This document shows, piece by piece, positions 42,967-51,291 of a stretch of DNA of 64,000 nt. The first letter of the stretch is position 1; each line of letters opens with the position of its first letter. The notes under the pieces were generated by a model. The model made no database searches. It worked only from the letters and a program-made list of their open reading frames with translations, and was not told the DNA's origin. The translations under genes were made by a program, and so were the position numbers. The stretch is taken from positions 1 through 64,000 of the forward strand of contig DATKOR010000078.1 in NCBI GenBank assembly GCA_035524495.1, in the 5' to 3' direction. This DNA comes from CAIKZZ01 sp035524495 (lineage in GTDB: Bacteria > Pseudomonadota > Gammaproteobacteria > Steroidobacterales > Steroidobacteraceae).

Positions 42967-44376
42967 CTAAGCGCTCGCGTCGAGGCCGACGTCCGCGGCC
43001 GCCGCGCGGCGCACCTCTGCGTCGATGTCGAGCGAGCGGCACGCGATGAGGTACACGACGGTCGACACCGGCAGGCCGACGAGCATCGCGAGGTCCGCGC
43101 CGCCGAGCGCGCGGGCGACGGGACCTGTGTAGATGCCGGTACTGAAGAACGGGATCATCGCCACGAATCCGACGCCGTAGGCGACGAGGCCGCGCCAGTT
43201 CCAGCGGCCGTACAGGCCGCGCGGGTTGAAGATCTCGCGCACCGAGTAGTGGCCGCGTCGCACGTAGTAGAAGTCGACCAGGTTGATCGCGGTCCACGGC
43301 GTGAAGAGGTACAGCAGGATCGACAGGAACTCGCCGAACTCGTGCGCGAAGTCGCGCGAGGCGGTCATCGCGATCGCGCTCGCGACGACGAGGCACAGGA
43401 TGATCGTCGCGATGCGCTTGGCGAGCGTCGCCTTGATGGGCTTCAGCGAGTCGGCGACCGACAACAGCGTCAGCGACGCGCCGTAGAAGTTGAGCGTCGT
43501 GATCGTGACGAGCCCGAGCAGCGAGGCGATCAGGAGCGGCGCCCCCGAGCCCGGCAGCATCGCGTCGGCGGCGGCCTTGAGTGCCGGCGTCAGCTCCAGC
43601 TTGGGGAACATCGCGCCGGCCACCGTCCCGACCAGCATCGTCCACGTGCCGCCGATGAAGGCGCCGAGATAGGTCCACCAGAACGAGGCGGCGACGCCCA
43701 CGTCCCGCGGCAGGTAGCGCGAGTAGTCCGAGACGTAGATCGACCACGACAGCTGGTAGGCCGCGGCCGCGAACAGCTGGGTCAGGAACGGTACCAGCCG
43801 AAAGTCGCCGAGGTCGAGCTGCGCGGCGGGAAAAGGCACGCGCGCGACGGCGACCGTCATCACCACGAGCCCGGCAATCAGGATCGCGGCCAGCACACGC
43901 TGCGCCCGGTGGATCCAGTCGTAGCCGACGATCGCGAGGATCGCGGCCAGCACGCCGATGATCGGCATCGTCGAGGCGGGATCCGTCTTGTAGAGCGTCT
44001 CGAGCGTGTCGGCCGCGAGCACCTGGTTGAAGGCGTTGAAGCCAACGTAGGTCACGAGCGCGACGCCCCAGACGAGCAGCGCGCCGACGTACCCGAACTG
44101 CGGCCGCGACTGGATCATCTGCGGAAGCCCGAGTTGCGGCCCCTGCGTCGAGTGGAAGGCCATGAAGAACGTGCCGAAGGCGCTGCCGATCGCGACGGCG
44201 ATCGCCATCCAGATCAGGTTCCCGCCGAGCGCGACGCCGACGAAGCCGGTCGCGATCGTCGCGAGGTGGGCGTCGCCCGTGAACCAGACCGGCCACAGGT
44301 GCCAGACCTTGCCGTGACGCTCGGCGAGCGGCACGTAGTCGATGGAGCGCTTCTCGATCAGCGGCCGATCAGCCAC
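42967..44376 (-). CDS. NCS1-family cation symporter (cytosine/purine/hydantoin-type permease)
   Basis: A 469-residue integral membrane protein with about twelve hydrophobic helices. NCS1 family traits include GPQLGLPQMIQSRPQFGYVG in the first third, YQLSWSIYVSDYSRYLPRD in the middle and LYLFTPWTAINLVDFYYVRRGHYSV later. Such transporters import nucleobases, hydantoins, thiamine precursors or related compounds with Na+ or H+. The GTG start at 44376 is assigned by the conserved N-terminus (RSIDYVPLAERHG). It stands alone on its strand between betA and a TonB receptor. Substrate cannot be read, and a link with quaternary amines is not established. Confidence 0.88.
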   Translation of the reverse strand: MADRPLIEKRSIDYVPLAERHGKVWHLWPVWFTGDAHLATIATGFVGVALGGNLIWMAIAVAIGSAFGTFFMAFHSTQGPQLGLPQMIQSRPQFGYVGALLVWGVALVTYVGFNAFNQVLAADTLETLYKTDPASTMPIIGVLAAILAIVGYDWIHRAQRVLAAILIAGLVVMTVAVARVPFPAAQLDLGDFRLVPFLTQLFAAAAYQLSWSIYVSDYSRYLPRDVGVAASFWWTYLGAFIGGTWTMLVGTVAGAMFPKLELTPALKAAADAMLPGSGAPLLIASLLGLVTITTLNFYGASLTLLSVADSLKPIKATLAKRIATIILCLVVASAIAMTASRDFAHEFGEFLSILLYLFTPWTAINLVDFYYVRRGHYSVREIFNPRGLYGRWNWRGLVAYGVGFVAMIPFFSTGIYTGPVARALGGADLAMLVGLPVSTVVYLIACRSLDIDAEVRRAAAADVGLDASA

Positions 44377-44587
44377 GACCGGATCCGCGAGCGACGAGCC
44401 GGCGGTGCCAGCATGCCCGCCGATGTGCGTCGCGCTTCAACGGGCTGGCCGCTGCGAAGCGACGCAGCCCGCCGCGGCGCGGGCGCGCCGCCGCCTCACG
44501 CCGACGCCCGCAGTCGCGTCGCTCATGCACTGCCCACCGGCGCACGATCGGGAGTCTGCGATGACTGAGCTTCGCTAACGGCGTTGC
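44377..44587. other. 211-bp intergenic region between NCS1 gene and TonB receptor
   Basis: High-GC non-coding stretch. GGGCT...AGCCC arms lie near 44450-44480 but without a U-tract on either strand, so a terminator for the receptor gene is only possible. No clear promoter is seen for the NCS1 gene. Confidence 0.3.
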
Positions 44588-47293
44588 TCAAAACTTGTAG
44601 CCGATCGTGACACCCACGACGCGCGGTCGCAGCACCGTTTCCGCCTGGATGAACTGGTCGCTGTTGGTGTTGACGCTGGCATTCGAGTTCGTGAGGTTAT
44701 CGATGTGCACGGCGGCGTTCCACGGCCCCCTGCCGACGCCGAACGACGCATCGCACGTCGTGTACGCCGGGTTTTCCCAGCGAAGTCGGCCGCTGATGCC
44801 GCCGCCTGCGGCGACTGACTCCTCGAGGGTATGCGCCGATCCGGTCTGGGTGAACGAATGGCCGACGTGCACCGCGCCGGCCTGCGCGAACCAGTCGTAG
44901 TCCCCGGTCGTCCAATCGTAGCGCGCGCGCAGGCTGAACTGGATCGGCGGCGAATTGGCGCTCGGAGAGCCCGCCGGACCGAAGGGGTTCTGCAGATTGT
45001 CGCAGGTCGCTCCGCAGGTTTTCGTGATGGGCTGGCCGAAATTCGCGCTGGCCGGGTTGGTGTCCGTCAGCGACGGCGAATTGGTCTGCTCGCTGTGGTT
45101 CCACGCCGCGGCGCCCTGCAGCGTCAGGCCGCGGTAGAGACGCGCGATCAGCGAGGTCTCGACGCCCCTGATCAGGAAGTCCTGGCCGTTCGTATTGAAG
45201 TAGATGTTCGTCAGATTGATGCCCGGATCGAAGAAAGCGATCTGCACATCCTTCCAGGTCTCGCGGTAAACGGCGCCGTTCCACTGCAGGCGCCGACCGA
45301 GGAACTCCGTCTTCCAGCCGAACTCGTTGTTCGTCATCTTGTCGGACAGGTAAGCAGAGGGGACCTGGTATTGCCACTGTCCGTCGGGTCCCGGTATGCC
45401 CTGCAGTCCACCGATCTGATTGAAGCCGCCCGGTCGGAATCCCTGCGAGAACGTGTAGTACACCATCGCGTTCGGTGTTATGTGCCACGTGAGGTTGGCG
45501 CGACTGCGCCAGCCCGATTCCGTATCGCTGAGGGGCGGCTGGTTGAGGTCGTGCGAGGACGCGCCCTGGCAGCCGCCCGCGGGTGCCCCCTGCTCGAAGC
45601 AGTAGAAGCTGCTGAGGACGCTGCCGGCGTACGAATTCTCGAAGCGGTAATGTCGCGTGCCGACCGTAAGCGTCAGGACCTTCGGCACAAGGTCGAAGTC
45701 GACCGAGGCGAAGAACGCCGTCTGCTTCGTCTCGCGGATCGTGTCCTGATAGAACGACGTCGTGTCCGGCTGCACTCCCGGATTCTCGACGCTGCTGTCC
45801 GCGTACGTCCCGACGTCCGAGATGCACCCGGTGTTTCCCGGCGTTCCCGCCGCGCCGTTCGATGTGCAGGCCGGAATGCTCTTGTAGGCCCAGGTCGTCT
45901 GCTCCCAGACCTTGTTGTCCTCCCAGTACGCGCCGGCGATGCCACGCAGCCGCCAGTCGTCGGGTGTGCTCAGTCGAAGCTCGTGCTGCTGGTGCTCGTT
46001 GCGCTCCAGCGAGCGCCAGATCGCGCTCGGCGAGAAGCAGGTGGAGGGCAGGTTCGGGTTGGCGCCGGAGGCGGGTCCGTAGCACTGGTAGTAGTCGGCA
46101 TAGACGCCACGCGCGTAGTTCGTGTAGTCGCCGACCTGCTCGACGTGACGCGTCAGGTAGCCGCCGGTGTAGACGGCTTTCAGCGCGCCGATCCGGCCAT
46201 TCAGAGTCCAGGCCGTGTTCGAGAACCGGTCGCGATTGTATGAGTCGTTGAACAGCGTCACCTGCAGCGGTGACAGGGCCTGACCGTCGGAGGCGAACGG
46301 CTGCTGATAGAAGACCCCGTCCGTGTTGAGGTTCTGGTACATCTGGCTGAGCAGCAAGTCCCAGTCGTCGTTGAACTTGAACAACGCCTCGAGGCGCACG
46401 CCCTGGTAAGTCGTCGGGTTGATCGCGCGCTTTGCGATCGCGTAATTGTTGATGACCGGGCTTCCGGGCGGCGGCCCGAAGCTCGTCGGCGTGCCCGCCC
46501 CGCACTGGCCGTTGACCGGATTGCCGACCGAGCATGCGGTCGCGTACTGGGCGTAGTGGATTCCGAGGTCGCTGCCATTGCGGGTAAACGTCGCCGGAAC
46601 GTTGTCGATGTAGCCGCCGCGGTGGTCGTTGTAGAACACGCCGCGCACCGCTGCCCGATCCGTGATCAGCGGAAGATTGATCACCGCCGTGAGCTCGGAA
46701 TTCGGGTCGCCGTGCGCCGTGGTTCCGTAGCCGGCTTTGAAATTGCCCTCGGTGACGTTCAGCTTCGGCTCATTCGTGATGTAGCGGATCACGCCGGCCT
46801 CGGCGCCGGCGCCGAACAGCGTACCTTGCGGGCCCTCGAGCACCTCGATGCGGTTGAGGTCGGCCGCGTAGATGTCCAGATTGCGATTTGGCAGCTGGGC
46901 CGACTGGTTGTCGAGATAGATGGCGACGTTCGGGAAGAACGCGGTCGAGCCGCTGCCTTGGCTACCCTGCGCGCCGGCACTCAGTCCGCGCATGAAGACT
47001 TCGTTCTGGCCCGGTCCGTTGTTCTGGGTCGTCAGGTTCGGCAGGTATTTCACGTAATCGTCGAACGTCGAAATATTGAGCTGATCGAGCGCCTGGGCCG
47101 TGAACGCCTGCATGGCGATCGGCACGTTCTGCATGCTTTCCGTGCGTCGCTGAGCAGTGACGATGATTTCGCCGAGCGAGTCGGCAGACGCCTCGGCGGT
47201 GCTGCCCGGCGCCGCGGCGTGTGCGCCGATGGTGGCGCCGCCCAAGACGGCCGCGATCGCGAACGAAAGCTTCGGGTTGATTCGGCTCCCCAT
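44588..47293 (-). CDS. TonB-dependent outer-membrane receptor
   Basis: A 901-residue outer-membrane barrel. Signal peptide about 1-27 (IAAVLGGATIGAHAA), TonB box region GEIIVTAQRR near 41-50, then a plug domain with VPIAMQAFTAQALDQL, FMRGLSAG and IEVLEGPQGTLFGAGAEAGVIRYIT. The C-terminus VVGVTIGYKF ends in the aromatic residue needed for barrel insertion. It takes up a large or scarce substrate with TonB energy. The family does not reveal the ligand; cobalamin would be attractive given the corrinoid system, but the plug resembles the general IVTAQRR class rather than BtuB. GGGGAG precedes the ATG. Confidence 0.93.
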   Translation of the reverse strand: MGSRINPKLSFAIAAVLGGATIGAHAAAPGSTAEASADSLGEIIVTAQRRTESMQNVPIAMQAFTAQALDQLNISTFDDYVKYLPNLTTQNNGPGQNEVFMRGLSAGAQGSQGSGSTAFFPNVAIYLDNQSAQLPNRNLDIYAADLNRIEVLEGPQGTLFGAGAEAGVIRYITNEPKLNVTEGNFKAGYGTTAHGDPNSELTAVINLPLITDRAAVRGVFYNDHRGGYIDNVPATFTRNGSDLGIHYAQYATACSVGNPVNGQCGAGTPTSFGPPPGSPVINNYAIAKRAINPTTYQGVRLEALFKFNDDWDLLLSQMYQNLNTDGVFYQQPFASDGQALSPLQVTLFNDSYNRDRFSNTAWTLNGRIGALKAVYTGGYLTRHVEQVGDYTNYARGVYADYYQCYGPASGANPNLPSTCFSPSAIWRSLERNEHQQHELRLSTPDDWRLRGIAGAYWEDNKVWEQTTWAYKSIPACTSNGAAGTPGNTGCISDVGTYADSSVENPGVQPDTTSFYQDTIRETKQTAFFASVDFDLVPKVLTLTVGTRHYRFENSYAGSVLSSFYCFEQGAPAGGCQGASSHDLNQPPLSDTESGWRSRANLTWHITPNAMVYYTFSQGFRPGGFNQIGGLQGIPGPDGQWQYQVPSAYLSDKMTNNEFGWKTEFLGRRLQWNGAVYRETWKDVQIAFFDPGINLTNIYFNTNGQDFLIRGVETSLIARLYRGLTLQGAAAWNHSEQTNSPSLTDTNPASANFGQPITKTCGATCDNLQNPFGPAGSPSANSPPIQFSLRARYDWTTGDYDWFAQAGAVHVGHSFTQTGSAHTLEESVAAGGGISGRLRWENPAYTTCDASFGVGRGPWNAAVHIDNLTNSNASVNTNSDQFIQAETVLRPRVVGVTIGYKF

Positions 47294-47522
47294 AGCAACT
47301 CCCCTTAGGTGCCTGTGCCTGGCCGGATTAGGGGGTGGCGCAGATTGAATGCGCAGTCAATGCGACCCCCCACGACGTTCGCTGCGAGTTTGTCGCAACG
47401 ACACCGCCGACGCAAGATTCGGAGTTGGGCGCTGCATAGATTCAGGGCATCAATGACTTATAAATGCTGATCGCCATCCCCCGGCCGGGCGTGTCGACGC
47501 AGCAACAGCTTTGAACGCCTGT

Positions 47523-49331
47523 TCAGCCACTGTGGTCGGGTGCGTTCGGCGGAGCGTGCGCGCGTTGAGCGGCGATCCACGCGTGGACCCGTTCGCTCAG
47601 CACATCAAGCGGTATCGCGCCGTTGCCAAGCACCGTGTCGTGGAAGGCGCGGACATCGAAGCGCTCGCCGAGCGCCTGCTCGGCCTCGGCGCGCAGCTCG
47701 AGGATCTTGAGCTGCCCGATCTTGTAGGCGAGCGCCTGGCCGGGCCAGCCGATGTAGCGGTCGATCTCGTTGACGATGTCGGTCTCGGTCTTCGCCGCGT
47801 TGTCCTTGAAGTAGTCGATGGCCTGCTGGCGCGTCCAATGCTCGGCGTGGATCCCGGTGTCGACGACGAGCCGCACCGCGCGCCACATGTCGTAGGTCAG
47901 CTGGCCGAATCGCGAGTAGGGATCCTTGTAGAGGCCTAAGTCGTAGCCGAGCCGCTCGGAGTAGAGGCCCCAGCCCTCGACGAACGCGGTGTAGCCGGCG
48001 AGGCGCCGGAACTTCGGCAGCTCGCCGAGCTCCTGCGCGATCGCGATCTGCAGGTGGTGACCCGGCACCGACTCGTGCGCAGTCAGCACCTCGATCTCGT
48101 ACTTGGGCCGCACCTCGGGCCGGTAGAGATTCACGTAGTAGTAGCCCGCGCGCCGGCCGTCGGCGGACGGACCGCTGTAGTAGGCGGTCGTCGTGTTGGG
48201 CGCCGAGATCGCCGGAATCGGCCGGACCCCGAACGGCGTGCGGTAGAGGTGCCCGAAGAGTTTGGGAAGCTCCGGCTCGATCTGCTTGGCGGTGACGATG
48301 TAGGCGCGAAACAGCTCATCCGGCGTCGCGTAGTAGAACTGCGGGTCGCTGCGCAGCTTCTCGAAGAATTCCGCGAGCGTCCCCTTGAATCCGACCTCGT
48401 CCATGACCGCCTGCATCGCCGCGCGGTTGCGCGCGACCTCCTTGAGGCCGATCGCATGTATCTCGGCCGCCGTCAGCGTCGTCGTCGTGTGGTGCGCGAT
48501 GCGGTTGCGGTAGAACGCCTCGCCATCCGGCGTGTCCCAGATCCCGACGCTCGTGCGGCACGCCGGCAGGTAGCGCTCGCGGAAGAACGCGTCGAAGCGC
48601 CGGTACGCGGGCACGACGGCCGTGCCGATGACCTCGCGCGCGGCCGCCGCGAGCCGCTCGCGTTCGGCCGCCGGGATCTTGTCGGGAAAGGTCCGGAAGC
48701 GCTGGAAGAACGGACTGTCCTCGGGCTTGGCGACGACCTGCATCGCGAGCTGCGGCACCACGCGCTCCATCAGCACCCTCGGCTGCGTGCGCTGGTCGCG
48801 CGCCGACTCCTCGAGCAGCGCCGCGGTCTGGTCGAGGAACCTGGGCAGCGTCGCCATGCGCTTCAGCCACGTCTCGTAGTCGGCGACCGTCTCGAACGGC
48901 ATGATCTCGGAGAGCTCCGAGAGCGTCTGCACGCCGCCGCGGGCGCTGATCTCGTACGCCTCGGCGTGGAACGGCCATTCGGCGAGGCGCTCGTCGTACT
49001 CGCGCTTGAAGAGGTCGTAGTTGAGCTGCTCGGCCGGTGGCAGCGAAGCACGCGGGACCTTGCGCAGCTGCCCGAGCGTCGCGATGTCGTGCGCGTGGCC
49101 GCGATCGAGGCCGGAGCGGCTGACGTCCGGCCAGCGGTCGTTGAAGCGCGTCTCGCCGTAGTAGGTCGCGGCGAGCGGGTTGTCGACTAGATCCTGCTCG
49201 TAGGCGCGGTCGAAAAGTTCGTGCAGCGCGATGACTGCCGCGGCCGGTCGCGGCGCGGCGAGTACAGGCGGGGCGCTGATCGCAAGTCCGAGGGCGGCCA
49301 GCAGGCCGACGAAACGACGGGAATGGCCCAT
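47523..49331 (-). CDS. exported DUF885 family metallohydrolase-like protein
   Basis: 602 residues from the ATG at 49331, which has GGAG five bases upstream and begins a signal peptide (RRFVGLLAALGLAISAPPVLA); a start 21 codons upstream would bury it. DUF885 hallmarks include the zinc-type motif HESVPGHHLQIAIAQE, preceded by VNLYRPEVRPKYEIEVLTA, and GWGLYSERLG. The family is thought to contain peptidase- or amidohydrolase-like zinc enzymes in the periplasm, but few members are characterised. It is divergent from the glycine riboswitch and gcv operon, with no functional tie visible. Confidence 0.87.
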   Translation of the reverse strand: MGHSRRFVGLLAALGLAISAPPVLAAPRPAAAVIALHELFDRAYEQDLVDNPLAATYYGETRFNDRWPDVSRSGLDRGHAHDIATLGQLRKVPRASLPPAEQLNYDLFKREYDERLAEWPFHAEAYEISARGGVQTLSELSEIMPFETVADYETWLKRMATLPRFLDQTAALLEESARDQRTQPRVLMERVVPQLAMQVVAKPEDSPFFQRFRTFPDKIPAAERERLAAAAREVIGTAVVPAYRRFDAFFRERYLPACRTSVGIWDTPDGEAFYRNRIAHHTTTTLTAAEIHAIGLKEVARNRAAMQAVMDEVGFKGTLAEFFEKLRSDPQFYYATPDELFRAYIVTAKQIEPELPKLFGHLYRTPFGVRPIPAISAPNTTTAYYSGPSADGRRAGYYYVNLYRPEVRPKYEIEVLTAHESVPGHHLQIAIAQELGELPKFRRLAGYTAFVEGWGLYSERLGYDLGLYKDPYSRFGQLTYDMWRAVRLVVDTGIHAEHWTRQQAIDYFKDNAAKTETDIVNEIDRYIGWPGQALAYKIGQLKILELRAEAEQALGERFDVRAFHDTVLGNGAIPLDVLSERVHAWIAAQRAHAPPNAPDHSG

Positions 49332-49399
49332 GGGATCTCCGGCGGTGGCGGTCGACGGGGGCGGATTATTGCGCGGCCGGACCCCGGCAAACATTCCTG

Positions 49400-49428
49400 T
49401 TGGGCGCCGGCCCGCCTCCGGCTATGAT
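49400..49428 (+). promoter_or_regulatory. putative promoter of the glycine riboswitch / gcv transcript
   Basis: TATGAT (49423-49428) matches five of six -10 bases, with TTGGGC (49400-49405) as a weak -35 at 17-bp spacing. Transcription would start just before the first aptamer. The surrounding CTATGATGCGCGC resembles the folD -10 region. Confidence 0.5.
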
Positions 49429-49439
49429 GCGCGCTTCGC

Positions 49440-49650
49440 GACAAGGTCTGACCGGAGAGACCGCGCGGTACCGGGGCTACGGCCACGGCGCTGCGCGGCG
49501 CCGAAGGCGCAACCCGCCCGGAAACGCTCAGGCACCCGTACGGCACGACCTCGCGAGCTCTGGAGAGCGGCACGGCGCCCTGGCGCCGGCCCACCGAAGG
49601 GGTGCGGCGCAGCGTAGGCGGCGCTTGATCTCTCAGGTCACAGGACAGAG
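49440..49650 (+). ncRNA. tandem glycine riboswitch (gcvT element)
   Basis: Two consecutive glycine aptamers with the conserved core strings. Aptamer 1: GGAGAGA (49454-49460), GCCGAAGGCGCAA (from 49500) and CTCAGGCA (49527-49534). Aptamer 2: CTCTGGAGAG (49558-49567), CCACCGAAGGGG (49591-49602), CTCTCAGG (49630-49637) and GGACAGAG (49643-49650), whose end pairs with the CTCTG of its P1 stem. An intrinsic terminator begins in the next base. In known cases glycine binding lets transcription enter gcvT, so the cell makes the cleavage system only when glycine is plentiful; the direction here is inferred from that precedent. Confidence 0.93.
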
Positions 49651-49681
49651 GGGCGACAGGCGGTGGCCTGTCGCCCTTTTT
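49651..49681 (+). terminator. intrinsic terminator of the glycine riboswitch
   Basis: A perfect 11-bp hairpin, GGGCGACAGGC (49651-49661) with GCCTGTCGCCC (49666-49676) and a four-base loop, followed by TTTTT (49677-49681). It abuts aptamer 2 and lies 44 bp before gcvT, the arrangement expected of a transcription-attenuating expression platform. Confidence 0.92.
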
Positions 49682-49725
49682 CTTGGGGCGACGGTCCGCC
49701 GGTAGTGTCCGCAGCGGAGAGCCGG

Positions 49726-50826
49726 ATGACCCGCAAGACGCCCTTGAATGCGCGCCACGTCGAACTCGGCGCGCGCCTCGTCGACTTCGGCGGCTGGGAC
49801 ATGCCGCTGCACAACGGCTCGCAGCACGAGGAGCACCACGCGGTGCGCCGCGACGCCGGCATGTTCGACGTCTCGCACATGCGCGCGGTCGATATCGACG
49901 GCCCGCGCGCGCAGGAGTTCCTGCGCCAGCTGCTCGCCAACGACGTCGCGCGGCTTCGCAGCCCCGGCAAGGCGCTCTACAGCTGCATGCTCAACGAGCA
50001 GGGCGGCGTGCTCGACGACCTGATCGTCTACTTCCTCGAGCCCGGCCGCTACCGCCTGGTCGTCAACGCCGGAACCGCCGACAAGGACCTGGCGTGGATC
50101 GGCGCGCGCGCCGCTGGCTACGGCGCCACGGTGCGCTCGCGCGAGGATCTCGCGATGATCGCCGTGCAGGGCCCCAACGCGCGCGGGAGAGCGACTGGGC
50201 TCCTGCCGGCGGATGATGAGGCGCGCGCGCTCGCGCTCGAGGGCTTCTACGGCACGCCGCTCGGCGTGCTCGACGGCCGGGCATTCATCGCCCGCACCGG
50301 CTACACCGGCGAGGACGGCTTCGAGATCATGGTGCCGGCCGAGCACGTGGTCTCGCTGTGGAACCGGCTGCTCGACGCGGGCGTTCGCCCGTGCGGCCTC
50401 GGTGCACGTGACACGCTGCGCCTCGAGGCCGGCATGAACCTGTACGGCAACGACATGGACGAGCGCACGACGCCCCTCGAGGCGGGGCTCGCGTGGACGG
50501 TCGTGCTGGACGCCGGCCACGACTTCATCGGCCGCAGGGCACTCGAGGCGCAGCGCGCCGCCGGCGTCCCGCGCCGCCTCGTCGGGCTGCTGCTCGAGGA
50601 CAAGGGCGTGCTCCGCAGCCACCAGAAGGTGTACGCCGGAGCGGCCGGCGAGGGCGAGACGACGAGCGGCAGCTACGCGCCGACCCTCGAGCGCTCCATC
50701 GCGCTCGCGCGCGTGCCGGCAGCAACCGGCGCAGCCGTCGAGGTCGACGTGCGCGGCAAGCGCCTGAAGGCCCGCGTCGTCAAGCCGCCGTTCGTGCGCC
50801 ATGGCCGCGCGCAGATCGAACTGTGA
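49726..50826 (+). CDS. gcvT: glycine cleavage system T protein (aminomethyltransferase)
   Basis: 366 residues from the ATG at 49726, with GGAGA five bases upstream; an upstream in-frame ATG falls inside the terminator. Family features are TPLNARHVELGARLVDFGGWDMP at the start, GMFDVSHM, YTGEDGFEIMVP and GARDTLRLEAGMNLYGNDMD. GcvT releases ammonia from the aminomethyl group on GcvH and passes methylene to THF. It is the first gene of the riboswitch-controlled operon and completes glycine breakdown after the sarcosine oxidase reaction. Confidence 0.97.
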   Translation: MTRKTPLNARHVELGARLVDFGGWDMPLHNGSQHEEHHAVRRDAGMFDVSHMRAVDIDGPRAQEFLRQLLANDVARLRSPGKALYSCMLNEQGGVLDDLIVYFLEPGRYRLVVNAGTADKDLAWIGARAAGYGATVRSREDLAMIAVQGPNARGRATGLLPADDEARALALEGFYGTPLGVLDGRAFIARTGYTGEDGFEIMVPAEHVVSLWNRLLDAGVRPCGLGARDTLRLEAGMNLYGNDMDERTTPLEAGLAWTVVLDAGHDFIGRRALEAQRAAGVPRRLVGLLLEDKGVLRSHQKVYAGAAGEGETTSGSYAPTLERSIALARVPAATGAAVEVDVRGKRLKARVVKPPFVRHGRAQIEL

Positions 50827-50875
50827 CCGCGACCAACCCACATCCCTCCCGACCACAAGCCGAGGACCCTAGATC

Positions 50876-51274
50876 ATGAGCAGCACGATCCCCGCGGAGC
50901 TTCGCTACACGCAATCGCACGAGTGGGTGCGCAAGAACCCGGACGGCACGCTGACCATCGGCATCACCGACCATGCGCAGCATGCGCTCGGGGACCTCGT
51001 GTTCGCCGAGACGCCGGAGACCGGCCGCACCGTGACCGCAGGCGAGGCGTGCGCGGTCGTCGAGTCGGTCAAGGCGGCCTCGGACGTCTACAGCCCGGTC
51101 GCGGGCACCGTGCTCGCCGGCAACTCGGGCCTCGCCGATGCACCCGAGAAGATCAACGCCGATCCCTACGGCGAGGGCTGGCTGTGGACCCTCAAGCCCG
51201 CCGACGCGAGTGCCATCGATGCGCTGCTCGATGCGGGCGGCTACGAGAAGTTCCTGGCCGAGACCGCCGAATAG
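50876..51274 (+). CDS. gcvH: glycine cleavage system H protein
   Basis: A 132-residue lipoyl carrier. The lipoylated lysine is Lys66 in VVESVKAASDVYSP, the canonical motif. The rest matches GcvH along its length (YTQSHEWVR, IGITDHAQHALGDLVF, GEGWLW). It shuttles the aminomethyl group between the P, T and L proteins. It follows gcvT by 49 bp. Confidence 0.97.
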   Translation: MSSTIPAELRYTQSHEWVRKNPDGTLTIGITDHAQHALGDLVFAETPETGRTVTAGEACAVVESVKAASDVYSPVAGTVLAGNSGLADAPEKINADPYGEGWLWTLKPADASAIDALLDAGGYEKFLAETAE

Positions 51275-51291
51275 CCCGTTCCGGAGCCCCC

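Noticed and set aside
44588..47293. Reading the TonB receptor as a BtuB-type cobalamin receptor because a corrinoid operon is present
   Set aside because: The plug and TonB-box style fit the broad IVTAQRR class, no btu genes adjoin it, and no specific B12 feature is visible.
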